NCBI RefSeq assembly: GCF_003340475.1
Contig: NZ_QBKA01000002.1
Coordinates: 2,365,501 to 2,429,500 of the forward strand
Reading direction: 5' to 3'
Length of the DNA stretch: 64,000 nt
Source of the DNA: Alteripontixanthobacter maritimus
GTDB taxonomy: Bacteria; Pseudomonadota; Alphaproteobacteria; Sphingomonadales; Sphingomonadaceae
Shown here: positions 26,480 to 34,910 of the stretch, piece after piece
Position numbering within the stretch: position 1 is the first letter of the stretch
Layout: each line of letters starts with the position of its first letter
Position numbers and translations under genes: made by a program
Notes under the pieces: model-generated
Told to the model about the DNA's origin: nothing
What the model saw: the letters and a program-made list of their open reading frames with translations, nothing else
Databases searched by the model: none

Positions 26480-27973
26480 CTAAGACGGGCGCCGATCCAG
26501 TTCCGGACCCTGAATTTCGCCCGGTATTTCCGCGTCGGGGGCGGGAATGTCAACGGTGCTGGTACCGGTCGTGGTCGGTGCTTCGGTGCGTTCCCAGTCC
26601 CACCACTTGCCGCGAACCGCCTCGTAATTGGTTTGCGGATCGTACAGCTGCTCGCCCGGGAACAGGCCCAGATCGCGCGCTTCGGCGCGGCCCATGGCAG
26701 CCAGCAGGGAAAAGCCGGCGACATAGGCGTTGCGCCGTGCAGTCACCAATTGCACCCGTGACCCAAGCAGTTCCTGTTCGGCATCCAATATATCGAGCAC
26801 GGTGCGGTTGCCGACCGTATTTTCGGCGCGCACGCCTTCGAGTGACAATTCCGCCGCATCGACCGCCGATTGCGAAGAATCGATAATGGCGAGCGCGGCC
26901 TGCCAGCTCGACCAGCTGGAGCGAACCTGCCCGATGACGTCACGCTCGACCGCGATGACCTGCTCCAGCGCGGCACTGGCAAATGCGCTGGCCTGCCGTT
27001 CGCGGGCTGCCGTCAGTCCGCCTTGCAGCAGCGGGACGGACAGGCGCACGCCAACCTGCGCACTGGTCTGGCCCTGCGGCGGATTGACGGCAACACCGCC
27101 GCCCGATCCGCCCAACGTGCCAAGGAAGTTGTTGTAATTGCCGCCAGCAAACAGGCTGACGCGCGGAAGACGTCCGGCACCTGCCACTCGAATGTCGATC
27201 CCGGCCGCTTCGGCGCGTTCGATCGCTGCAATCAGATCGGGGTTGGATTCCAGCGCGATCAGCACCGCCTCGCCGACCGTAGCGGGAAGGCCCGGCAAAG
27301 GGGGCGGGGGCTGGAGGTTCGTCGGCGCTTCGCCAACCAGCTGGATATAGTTTTCACGGGCGCTGATGAGGTTGGCGCGCGCGGACTGCAGGTCCCCTTG
27401 TGCCAACGCCAGCCGCGATGCCGATTGCGCCACGTCGGTGCGTGTCAGGATGCCGATTTCGAACCGGTCGCCCGTCGCATCCAGGTTCACGGCCAACACA
27501 TCGACCTGGTTTGCGGAAAGGCCGACAATCGCTTCCTGCCCGATGACGTTCATGTAGGCGGCCACAACCTGGCTGAAAAGCGAGGATTCGGTTGCGCGAA
27601 GCTCTGCCTGACCGGCGGCAACCCGCGTTTCCGCCGCCCGCACGGCATTCTTGACCGCACCGCCGGAATATAGCGGCACGCCAAGATCGAGTCCCGTACC
27701 GACGGACCTTTCAGGAGCGGTAAAGCTGGTGGAGGCCTGTTTCACGAATTCGATATAATCGGCTGTGGCATCGACCGACGGCCGTCCGCGCGATTTTTCG
27801 ATAACCACGTTCTCATCCGTCCCACGCTGCTGCGCCCGGGCCCCGGCCAGTACCGGATTGGTGCGATAGGCCTGCGCCAACGCTTCTCTCAGCGTGTCGG
27901 CCGAGGCACTGGCTGGCACCAGCGCGCTGCCTGCGGCCAGCCCCGCAATCGTCAGCAAAGTACCGCGCAGCAT
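26480..27973 (-). CDS. TolC family outer membrane efflux channel
   Basis: The 497-residue product has a signal peptide (LLTIAGLAAGSALVPASASA) and two repeated coiled-coil outer membrane efflux domains, starting TLREALAQAYRTNPVLAGAR and later VGEAVLIALESNPDLIAAIE. VFSLLAAMGR-like spacing near residues 440-450 (FSLLAAMGRAEARDLGLFPG) is typical of TolC C-termini. It would form the outer membrane exit duct for type I secretion or efflux pumps. It begins 2 bp after the PIMT-like gene; popZ follows 38 bp later. Confidence 0.92.
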   Translation of the reverse strand: MLRGTLLTIAGLAAGSALVPASASADTLREALAQAYRTNPVLAGARAQQRGTDENVVIEKSRGRPSVDATADYIEFVKQASTSFTAPERSVGTGLDLGVPLYSGGAVKNAVRAAETRVAAGQAELRATESSLFSQVVAAYMNVIGQEAIVGLSANQVDVLAVNLDATGDRFEIGILTRTDVAQSASRLALAQGDLQSARANLISARENYIQLVGEAPTNLQPPPPLPGLPATVGEAVLIALESNPDLIAAIERAEAAGIDIRVAGAGRLPRVSLFAGGNYNNFLGTLGGSGGGVAVNPPQGQTSAQVGVRLSVPLLQGGLTAARERQASAFASAALEQVIAVERDVIGQVRSSWSSWQAALAIIDSSQSAVDAAELSLEGVRAENTVGNRTVLDILDAEQELLGSRVQLVTARRNAYVAGFSLLAAMGRAEARDLGLFPGEQLYDPQTNYEAVRGKWWDWERTEAPTTTGTSTVDIPAPDAEIPGEIQGPELDRRPS

Positions 27974-27975
27974 CG

Positions 27976-28590
27976 TCAGAAGGCCCAGGCCTTGACCGTG
28001 TCGAAAGCGGTCAGCCGCGGAATGCCCATTTCCGCCAGCTCTACCAGAGCGACCGATTTGCCAACCTTGCGGCCCGATGCCAGCCGGGTCACGCCATTGG
28101 TGACAACGCCTGTGACCACGCGGGCGTCATCGGCCAAACGCTTCGCCAGATGAGTGGGAAACTCTTCCACCGCACCATCGATCAGCAGCAGCGTATAGTC
28201 GCCACTCTTGCCGGATTTCTTCGCCGCCTCATCGATGTTGAGGACTTCCACAGTGCCTGCCAGCGGTTGCACAAGCGCGGCAAGATAACCGCTGCCGCCA
28301 TCCAGCACGAGCACGCGGTCGGCCTGCCTGGGCTTCGCTTCCTGCAACAGCGCACCGTAGAACAATGGGGGTGCGATATTTCGCCCATCGCCCAGCGATA
28401 CGGCGCGGTCGGTGTAAGCGAAGGCGCGCATTTCCGGCGGCACGTAATCTTCGCGCGGCACGGCGGCCAGGCGTTCCAGCGTCGATAGATCGTTGATACC
28501 GCTGGGGCGAAGCTGGCTGTCGATCATCGCGCGGCGTGCGGTATGCGGCGGATCGAGCGTTTCGGCACTGGTCGGATTGAAGGGTCGCAC
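27976..28590 (-). CDS. Protein-L-isoaspartate O-methyltransferase-like protein
   Basis: The 204-residue product starts at GTG 28590. ARRAMIDSQLRPSGINDLST and REDYVPPEMRAFAYTDRAVS match the N-terminal part of PIMT. The SAM-binding loop reads VLVLDGGSGYLAALVQPL, which is degenerate, and the usual active-site G-x-x-I-S is GRNIAPP here, lacking the serine. It may therefore have lost repair activity. PIMT-like, TolC and PopZ genes in this order are frequent in alphaproteobacteria. An internal ATG at 28527 is an alternative start. Confidence 0.8.
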   Translation of the reverse strand: MRPFNPTSAETLDPPHTARRAMIDSQLRPSGINDLSTLERLAAVPREDYVPPEMRAFAYTDRAVSLGDGRNIAPPLFYGALLQEAKPRQADRVLVLDGGSGYLAALVQPLAGTVEVLNIDEAAKKSGKSGDYTLLLIDGAVEEFPTHLAKRLADDARVVTGVVTNGVTRLASGRKVGKSVALVELAEMGIPRLTAFDTVKAWAF

Positions 28591-28765
28591 GTAAGCATTC
28601 CGTTCGGTTGCGGCGTTTTCACAGATATCGCCGGGGACTTCGAAAGGGCGCTCCGGCCCGCCACCAGCTTCTAAGCGGAACGGCCCGTCCAGCCAAGCGC
28701 TTTGACCCTATGGCGCGGCCATGCTTAGGCGTAAGGCACGTTCGACAGGCAGGAGTTCGGGTTCG

Positions 28766-30298
28766 ATGAGCGACATTACCACCATTACCGAAGACGATCT
28801 GATCGACAGCATTTCCGACGCGCTGCAATATATCTCCTATTACCACCCGCTCGATTACATCACCGCGCTGGGCGAAGCATATGAGGCGGAACAGGGCCCC
28901 GCGGCCAAGGACGCGATTGCGCAGATCCTGACCAACAGCCGGATGTGCGCCGAAGGTCACCGGCCGATCTGCCAGGATACCGGGATCGTCAACGTGATGT
29001 TTAAATGGGGTCAGAACTGTCACCTCGACAGCCAGCGACCCCTGCAAGACGTTGTCGATGAGGGGGTGCGCAGGGCTTACAACCATCCCGAAAACAAGCT
29101 GCGCGCCTCCATCCTGGCCGACCCCGCCTTCACCCGCCGCAACACGCGCGACAACACACCATCCGTGGTGAGCGTCGAGATGGTGCCGGGCAACACTGTC
29201 GAAATCGACGTCGCGGCCAAAGGCGGCGGCAGCGAGAACAAGTCCAAGTTCAAAATGATGAACCCGTCCGACAATATCGTCGAATGGGTGCTGGAACAGC
29301 TGCCGTCGATGGGCGCTGGCTGGTGCCCGCCCGGTATGCTCGGCATCGGGATCGGCGGCACAGCGGAACATTGTATGAAGCTGGCCAAGCAATCGCTGAT
29401 GGACCCGATCGACATGGGCCAGTTGAAAGCACGCGGGCCGCAGTCGGATATCGAGAAACTGCGGATCGACATTTTCGATGCGGTGAATGCAATGGGTATC
29501 GGCGCGCAGGGGTTGGGCGGGCTCAGCACCGTGCTCGACGTGAAGATCCTCGACTGGCCGTGCCACGCCGCGGGCAAGCCGGTGGCGATGATCCCCAATT
29601 GTGCCGCCACCCGCCACGCGCATTTCACTCTCGACGGCAGCGGCCCGAGCTATCTGCCCGCCCCTGATCTGGATGCATGGCCCAAAGTGAACTGGCAGCC
29701 GGATGCGGCGGCCAAGCGCGTCGATCTCGATCATCTGACGCCGGAGATCGTAAACAGCTGGGAAGATGGGGACCGCCTGCTGCTGTCGGGCAAGATGCTG
29801 ACCGGCCGCGATGCGGCGCATAAGCGGATCAAGGAAATGCTCGACAAGGGCGAGGAATTGCCGGTCGATTTCAGGGGCCGTGCGATATATTATGTCGGCC
29901 CGGTCGATCCCGTCATGGGCGAAGTCGTTGGTCCGGCGGGTCCCACCACCGCCACTCGGATGGACGTGTTCACCGAAACCATGCTCGACCTCGGCCTGCT
30001 GGCAATGATCGGCAAGGCGGAACGCGGGCATGACGCGGTGGAAGTGATCGCGCGCTACAAGGTCGCATACCTGATGGCGACGGGCGGCGCAGCCTATCTC
30101 GTCAGCCGGGCGATCAAAGAATCCAAAGTCGTCGCGTTCGAAGATCTGGGCATGGAGGCGATTTATGAATTCACCGTGCAGGACATGCCGGTGACAGTCG
30201 CCGTCGATGCGCGCGGCAACAATGTCCATACCCTTGCACCGGCCAAATGGCGCAAGAAAATCGCCGAAGAGGGCCTGCTGGAACCTTACCTCGCCTGA
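28766..30298 (+). CDS. Fumarate hydratase, class I
   Basis: The 510-residue product is a single-chain class I fumarase: the N-terminal half has RPICQDTGIVNVMFKWG with a cluster cysteine, GSENKSKFKMMNPSDNIVEW and PPGMLGIGIGGTAEHCMKLA; the C-terminal half has YYVGPVDPVMGEVVGPAGPT and ATGGAAYLVSRAIKES. It interconverts fumarate and malate with an oxygen-sensitive 4Fe-4S cluster, so it depends on assembly systems like the SUF operon in this window. AGGAG lies 10 nt before the ATG. Confidence 0.95.
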   Translation: MSDITTITEDDLIDSISDALQYISYYHPLDYITALGEAYEAEQGPAAKDAIAQILTNSRMCAEGHRPICQDTGIVNVMFKWGQNCHLDSQRPLQDVVDEGVRRAYNHPENKLRASILADPAFTRRNTRDNTPSVVSVEMVPGNTVEIDVAAKGGGSENKSKFKMMNPSDNIVEWVLEQLPSMGAGWCPPGMLGIGIGGTAEHCMKLAKQSLMDPIDMGQLKARGPQSDIEKLRIDIFDAVNAMGIGAQGLGGLSTVLDVKILDWPCHAAGKPVAMIPNCAATRHAHFTLDGSGPSYLPAPDLDAWPKVNWQPDAAAKRVDLDHLTPEIVNSWEDGDRLLLSGKMLTGRDAAHKRIKEMLDKGEELPVDFRGRAIYYVGPVDPVMGEVVGPAGPTTATRMDVFTETMLDLGLLAMIGKAERGHDAVEVIARYKVAYLMATGGAAYLVSRAIKESKVVAFEDLGMEAIYEFTVQDMPVTVAVDARGNNVHTLAPAKWRKKIAEEGLLEPYLA

Positions 30299-30395
30299 CA
30301 TACGCTGGGCGGCGTCGCAGCCCGTATCGACGAAGCGCGGCTGGCATTCGACCACGGCGCTGGCGCGCTACGGTCCTGCGGACTAGGCCAGGGCC

Positions 30396-31655
30396 ATGCT
30401 GCCTGTAACTCCCGACGCGCGCGTTCCCGTACGCACAGTGCTTGTTTCGGTAGTGGTCCTGTGGACAGTGTATTTCATCATGACGACCCTGCGCGGCGTC
30501 ATGCTCGACCTGGATATGCAGTCCGAACTGCTGCTGCGGCGTGCCGGGGTGGCACTGTTCGGTATGATCGTAACGCTCGCGCTGTGGCTGATCTTACGCC
30601 CGCTCGACAGCAAGCCGCTCTGGCTGAAGATCGTTGCGGCAGCCGTATTCGCAATTCCGCCTGCATTGTTCTTGGCGCAGGCCAACAGGATCGCCTTTGC
30701 AGATGTGCAGAGGCCGGTCATCCTGTTCTCCGATGAACAGACCGGAGTGACCGTACGCCGCGATGAAGCGGGCAATATTCTGGTAGATATTGCCGGTTCG
30801 GAAGGCGCGTTTCCGGAAGAATATGAAGAGGAGGCCGATGCCGGCAATTCCGATCCGGCGATGACGATGATACCAGTGACCAAGCTGCAGTGGCAAAGGC
30901 TCACCGATATCCTGCTGGCGCGATATTACCTGCTGCTGGTATGGTGCGCATTGTATTTTGCCCTGTTGGCCGTGGCGCAGACCAAGGCGGCGGAGCGGCG
31001 CGGCGGCGAATTTCGCCGCGCGGCCAAGGCGGCTGAATTGCGATCCCTGCGCTATCAGGTGAACCCGCATTTCCTGTTCAATTCGCTGAACTCGCTGTCC
31101 GCATTGGTGATGACCGACAGGAGCGAGCAAGCGGAGGAAATGATCCACACGATCAGCCGGTTCTACCGTCGCAGCCTGATCGACGATCCCACATCCGATG
31201 TGCCGTTGGCCGACGAATTCGATTCGCAGCGGCTCTATCTCGCCATCGAAACCGTGCGGTTTCCCGACCGGCTACGGACGCGGCTGGACCTGCCCGAACA
31301 TCTGGAAGAGGCGCGCGTACCCGGCATGATCCTGCAACCGCTGGTCGAAAACTCGGTGAAGTACTCGGTGGCTGCGCGGACCGATCCGGTCACCATCAGC
31401 ATTACCGCGCATGAGGAAAACGGGCGGCTTATCGTGCGTGTGTCCGACGAAACGCAGGTTGCGGAGCGCGCGCAGGATGGTGGCAACAGCAAGGGTAGTG
31501 TCGCTGTGCCCCAGCACGGTTTCGGCATCGGGCTCGCCAATGTACGCGACCGGTTGCTTGCGCGGTTCGGCAAAGATGCCAGTATCACTTCCGGCCCGAC
31601 GGCACATGGGTATGAAACGGAATTGCGGCTTCCCCTCATCAAGCATGGATTTTGA
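30396..31655 (+). CDS. LytS/YehU-type sensor histidine kinase
   Basis: The 419-residue product has four predicted membrane segments, three in residues ~12-95 and one near 180-195 (LLLVWCALYFALLAVAQTKA). The region between them is acidic and probably periplasmic. The kinase part carries the HisKA_7-type phosphoacceptor box YQVNPHFLFNSLNSLSALV and the ATP-binding GFGIGLANVRDRLLARFG. It should phosphorylate the LytTR regulator whose gene starts at its 3' end. The signal is unknown. Confidence 0.92.
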   Translation: MLPVTPDARVPVRTVLVSVVVLWTVYFIMTTLRGVMLDLDMQSELLLRRAGVALFGMIVTLALWLILRPLDSKPLWLKIVAAAVFAIPPALFLAQANRIAFADVQRPVILFSDEQTGVTVRRDEAGNILVDIAGSEGAFPEEYEEEADAGNSDPAMTMIPVTKLQWQRLTDILLARYYLLLVWCALYFALLAVAQTKAAERRGGEFRRAAKAAELRSLRYQVNPHFLFNSLNSLSALVMTDRSEQAEEMIHTISRFYRRSLIDDPTSDVPLADEFDSQRLYLAIETVRFPDRLRTRLDLPEHLEEARVPGMILQPLVENSVKYSVAARTDPVTISITAHEENGRLIVRVSDETQVAERAQDGGNSKGSVAVPQHGFGIGLANVRDRLLARFGKDASITSGPTAHGYETELRLPLIKHGF

Positions 31656-31659
31656 ACCG

Positions 31660-32505
31660 ATGATCAGCCCGACCGATACGGCAAAACCTTCCTCCGAAGC
31701 GCAGGGCGCACCCCTTCGCACCCTCATCGTGGATGACGAGCCGCTGGCGGTGGAACGCCTGCAGGTCATTTGTGCAAAGCTCGGGCAGCTCGACGTCGTG
31801 GGCACCGCCAGTGACGGTGCGGCGGCATTGCGGTTGGCCGACGCGCTTGCGCCCGATCTGATCCTGCTCGACATGACCATGCCCGAACTCGATGGCTTGC
31901 AGGTGGCTCGTAAACTGGCGGAGTTCGCGAAACGCCCGGCAGTCATCTTCGTTACCGCGCATGATAATTTCGCGGTCGAGGCGTTCGATCTCGATGCGGT
32001 GGATTACGTCCTGAAACCGGTTGCATCCGACAGGCTGGCGCGCGCGATCGAGCGGGCGGTGCAGCGCCGCGATGAACGCGGCGGGGCGCGGAACGCGGCG
32101 GGCAGCGGGCCGGATCAGGAGTGGCTGCAGGAACTATGGGTGCCGCACCGGTCCGAATTGCTGCGGATCGACATCGCGCAGGTCGGGCGCATCGATGCCG
32201 AGCGGGATTACGTCCGGCTCCATGTGGGCCCTGCCGACAATGGTAACGCCGATACCGGCAGCGAAGCATCTGATGTGAGAACCTACCTCCTGCTGCAGAC
32301 GATTGCAGGGCTGGAAAAACGTCTCGACCCGGCCGAGTTTATCCGCATCCATCGCAGCACCATCCTGCGCCGCGACCGCATAACCGGCCTGCGGCATGAC
32401 GGGCTGGGCGTCTGGTCGGTGGAGCTGGGCGGTCAGGGCGAGAAAGAGGCGCTGCGCATCGGGCGCACTTATTTGCCCAAGGTCAAGGCAATGGCCGGAC
32501 GCTGA
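31660..32505 (+). CDS. LytTR family response regulator
   Basis: The 281-residue product has an N-terminal receiver domain (TLIVDDEPLAVERLQVICAK, phosphoacceptor in PDLILLDMTMPELDG, FVTAHDNFAVEAFDLDAVDY, KPV) and a C-terminal LytTR DNA-binding domain (IDAERDYVRLHV, FIRIHRSTILRRDRITGL). I place the start at the ATG at 31660 just after the kinase stop; an upstream ATG at 31645 would overlap the kinase gene by 11 bp. It likely binds direct repeats in target promoters, which are unknown. Confidence 0.92.
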   Translation: MISPTDTAKPSSEAQGAPLRTLIVDDEPLAVERLQVICAKLGQLDVVGTASDGAAALRLADALAPDLILLDMTMPELDGLQVARKLAEFAKRPAVIFVTAHDNFAVEAFDLDAVDYVLKPVASDRLARAIERAVQRRDERGGARNAAGSGPDQEWLQELWVPHRSELLRIDIAQVGRIDAERDYVRLHVGPADNGNADTGSEASDVRTYLLLQTIAGLEKRLDPAEFIRIHRSTILRRDRITGLRHDGLGVWSVELGGQGEKEALRIGRTYLPKVKAMAGR

Positions 32506-32825
32506 CAGGTTCCGCTGGCGTTCGCCGGCACCGGACAGGCCGTTAGGCAAAACCCGGGCCGGGGGACTGATCCAGCCCGGGTTCGCCTGCGCCCTTGGGG
32601 TGTCGCGGCGCAGAGGCAACCGGGGAAGGATCGCCGGCCGCCTTCAGTTTGTTACCGGCACGCCATTCCGTTTGCAGCCGGTGTTCGATGGTCATGCGGC
32701 GCTCGCCGACCAGCGACCATCATGCTGGACGGACGGCGGAAAATGGGCGACAAACCGCATATGTTGGCCGTTCGACCCATTCCCATTGTCAGGCTTGAAA
32801 GGCCGCCGATGACAGGGGCCGGGCT
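32506..32825. other. Intergenic stretch without a gene
   Basis: No convincing coding frame is present in these 320 bp. The only clear structure is the GC-rich inverted repeat at 32551-32583. The rest could hold the promoter of the membrane protein gene at 32826, but I see no clear -35/-10 pair. Confidence 0.5.
32551..32583 (+). terminator. Possible hairpin after the two-component genes
   Basis: AACCCGGGC and GCCCGGGTT form a perfect 9-bp stem with a 15-nt loop, 45 bp after the response regulator stop. There is no T-run after it, so factor-independent termination is uncertain. Confidence 0.4.
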
Positions 32826-33101
32826 GTGAACGCTGTCGCCCTCACCATCATGTTCATCCTCGGCATTGGCAATTTCGCCGCACATAAGGCAGTGCTGGAA
32901 AGCGGGCACCCACTGCTCGCCAGCACACCATGGTTCGTTCATGGCGGCCGCAAGGGCCTCACCCTATGGCTCGAATTTTCCGTGTTGCTTGGCGCAATGC
33001 TACTGGTCAGCGGCGGCTGGCCGTTGCTGGCATGGGCTTATGGCATATACAGCATCCTCAACTACGCCTCTGCGTGGGTGATCGTGACGGGGCGGATATG
33101 A
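32826..33101 (+). CDS. Small membrane protein, unknown
   Basis: The 91-residue product is mostly hydrophobic, with about three membrane segments (VALTIMFILGIGNFAAHKAV, LWLEFSVLLGAMLLVSGGWP, LAWAYGIYSILNYASAWVIV). I do not recognise a characterised family. Its stop overlaps the start of the lipid-kinase-like gene by 4 bp (ATGA), so it is coupled to that gene and perhaps to lipid-related work at the membrane. Confidence 0.75.
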   Translation: MNAVALTIMFILGIGNFAAHKAVLESGHPLLASTPWFVHGGRKGLTLWLEFSVLLGAMLLVSGGWPLLAWAYGIYSILNYASAWVIVTGRI

Positions 33102-33952
33102 ACCAGGAACCTAGGCGCATCTGGCTGGTCGTGAACGCGCGCGCCGGCAGCAATGACGAGACTGCGATCGAGCGGCTGAAGGACGCGTGCGCCGCAAACG
33201 GGTTCACTATCGACCGCCAGATCGACTTTCCCGACGATAACGCCCCCATTCCGGCCGCGCTGGACGACGCGCGTATCGATACGGTCGCAATCTATACGGG
33301 CGACGGATCGCTCAGTTTCTGCCTGTCGCAGCTCGATGGTTGGGACGGGCAAGTGCTGGTGCTGCCGGGCGGGACGATGAACCTGTTGTGCAAGCGCCTG
33401 CATGGCGATGTGGATCAGGAGGAAATTCTCCGCCGGGCAGGCACCGGTGCGATGCGAAAGGTCCGGCCCTCGATCGTGCGTAGCGGCCACGGCAATGCCT
33501 ATTCAACGATCCTGATCGGGCCTGGCACCTTGTGGGCTGAAGTGCGCGAGGCAATGCGCGGTATGGAAGTTCTGGAAACGGTGAAGCTGGCGCAGGAAGC
33601 CACTGCGGAAACGGCCACAGGATCGAGGATAACGGTGATCGAACCTGTTCTGGGGCGCCGGGAGGGTTACGCACTTATGGAAATCGCGGCCGGGGAATGG
33701 GGACTGCAAGTGGACGCATATGATTCGCAGACGCCGGGGGATTACCTGCAACAGACCTGGGCGCTGCTTCGCCGCAGCTTCCGCGAAGGGCCGCATGAAC
33801 GACTTGGAATGGTGGACGAACTGGTCTGCGAAAACGTGGAAGACGAGCCGATAGAAATGCTGATCGATGGTGAACCCTTCAGCGGGGATGCGCGCGAAAC
33901 CTATACGATGGCCCAGGCCGGGGTGGATTTGCTGGCGAGCGAGCATGGCTGA
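33098..33952 (+). CDS. Diacylglycerol/lipid kinase-like protein
   Basis: The 284-residue product matches the DAGK catalytic fold: RIWLVVNARAGSNDETAIER at the N-terminus and LPGGTMNLLCKRLHGDV in the place of the family GT-x-N-D loop. The nucleotide-binding G-G-D-G-T motif is changed to TGDGSLS, so catalysis or substrate may differ from ordinary lipid kinases. It overlaps the small membrane protein gene upstream and the metallophosphoesterase gene downstream. Confidence 0.8.
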   Translation: MNQEPRRIWLVVNARAGSNDETAIERLKDACAANGFTIDRQIDFPDDNAPIPAALDDARIDTVAIYTGDGSLSFCLSQLDGWDGQVLVLPGGTMNLLCKRLHGDVDQEEILRRAGTGAMRKVRPSIVRSGHGNAYSTILIGPGTLWAEVREAMRGMEVLETVKLAQEATAETATGSRITVIEPVLGRREGYALMEIAAGEWGLQVDAYDSQTPGDYLQQTWALLRRSFREGPHERLGMVDELVCENVEDEPIEMLIDGEPFSGDARETYTMAQAGVDLLASEHG

Positions 33953-34850
33953 TCCTGTCGAGACAGATACGCCACAAGATAGGCCACAGGGTCCGCTGCT
34001 TTTCCAGCTGTCCGACATCCATTTCGGGCTGGAGGACAACACCGCGCTGGATTGGGTCGCAGCCGAGATCGCCGCGCGCAAACCCGATGCGGTGATGATC
34101 ACGGGCGACCTGACGATGCGCGCCCGGCACAGCGAGTTTGCCGCAGCGCGCGAATGGATCGAACGGGCCATTCTGGCGCACAACGTTCCGGTCACGCTGG
34201 AAGTAGGCAATCATGATATGCCCTATTTCAACCCGATCGAACGGTTTTTCGCGCCATACAAGCGGTTCAAGGGGCTGGAGGCATTGGTGGAGCGGCCGCT
34301 CGGCCTGCCGGGAATGGCAATCATTCCGCTCAAGACCGCAGTGCGGGCTCAGCCGCGCCTCAACTGGTCGAAAGGCTGGGTGACGGACCGTGCATTGCAG
34401 GAATGCCTAAGCCTGCTCGACGCGGTACCGGATACCGCACGGCGACTGGTCGCAGTCCATCATCCCCTGCGTGAGGTGGGAACGCATGGAACTGCGCTGA
34501 CGAAGAACGGCGAGAAAGCGCTCGCCGAATTGGCGAAGCGCAACATTACAGCGGTGCTGTCGGGCCATGTGCACGACGCGTTCGATATTACCGAGGACAC
34601 TCCCAATGGTCCGGTACGGATGATCGGGGCGGGCACCTTGTCGCAGCGCGTGCGCTCAACCCCGCCCAGCTTCAACGAGCTGACTTTTCGGGACGGCGAA
34701 TTGCACGTCTCGGTGCGCAATCTCGAAGCGGTTGCCAGCGACGACATGATGATCGGCAGCGTGCCTGAAAATGCGCTTCCGCCCCGCCAGCCAGGCGAAC
34801 CCGTCGCACCGGTCGGACACGTCCCGCGCACCGACCCGCCCGTACATTGA
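33945..34850 (+). CDS. Calcineurin-like metallophosphoesterase
   Basis: The 301-residue product has the full metal-binding set of this family: FQLSDIHFGLED, VMITGDLTMRARHSEF, LEVGNHDMPYF, VAVHHPL and LSGHVHDAFDI. No signal peptide is present, so it is cytoplasmic or peripheral. It overlaps the lipid-kinase-like gene by 8 bp. The pairing of a kinase-like and a phosphatase-like gene suggests work on one phosphorylated substrate, but this is inference; cyclic nucleotides or phospholipid precursors are both possible. Confidence 0.88.
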   Translation: MADPVETDTPQDRPQGPLLFQLSDIHFGLEDNTALDWVAAEIAARKPDAVMITGDLTMRARHSEFAAAREWIERAILAHNVPVTLEVGNHDMPYFNPIERFFAPYKRFKGLEALVERPLGLPGMAIIPLKTAVRAQPRLNWSKGWVTDRALQECLSLLDAVPDTARRLVAVHHPLREVGTHGTALTKNGEKALAELAKRNITAVLSGHVHDAFDITEDTPNGPVRMIGAGTLSQRVRSTPPSFNELTFRDGELHVSVRNLEAVASDDMMIGSVPENALPPRQPGEPVAPVGHVPRTDPPVH

Positions 34851-34910
34851 CAATCAACCTTTGGTAGAGCGCTGGTTGCCGGTGTTCCTGCAATGTTCTA
34901 ACTTTGTGCG

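Noticed and set aside
28619-30355. 578-codon open frame antisense to the fumarase gene
   Set aside because: Class I fumarase on the plus strand is certain; the antisense frame is His/Arg-rich without domain features, typical of a shadow.
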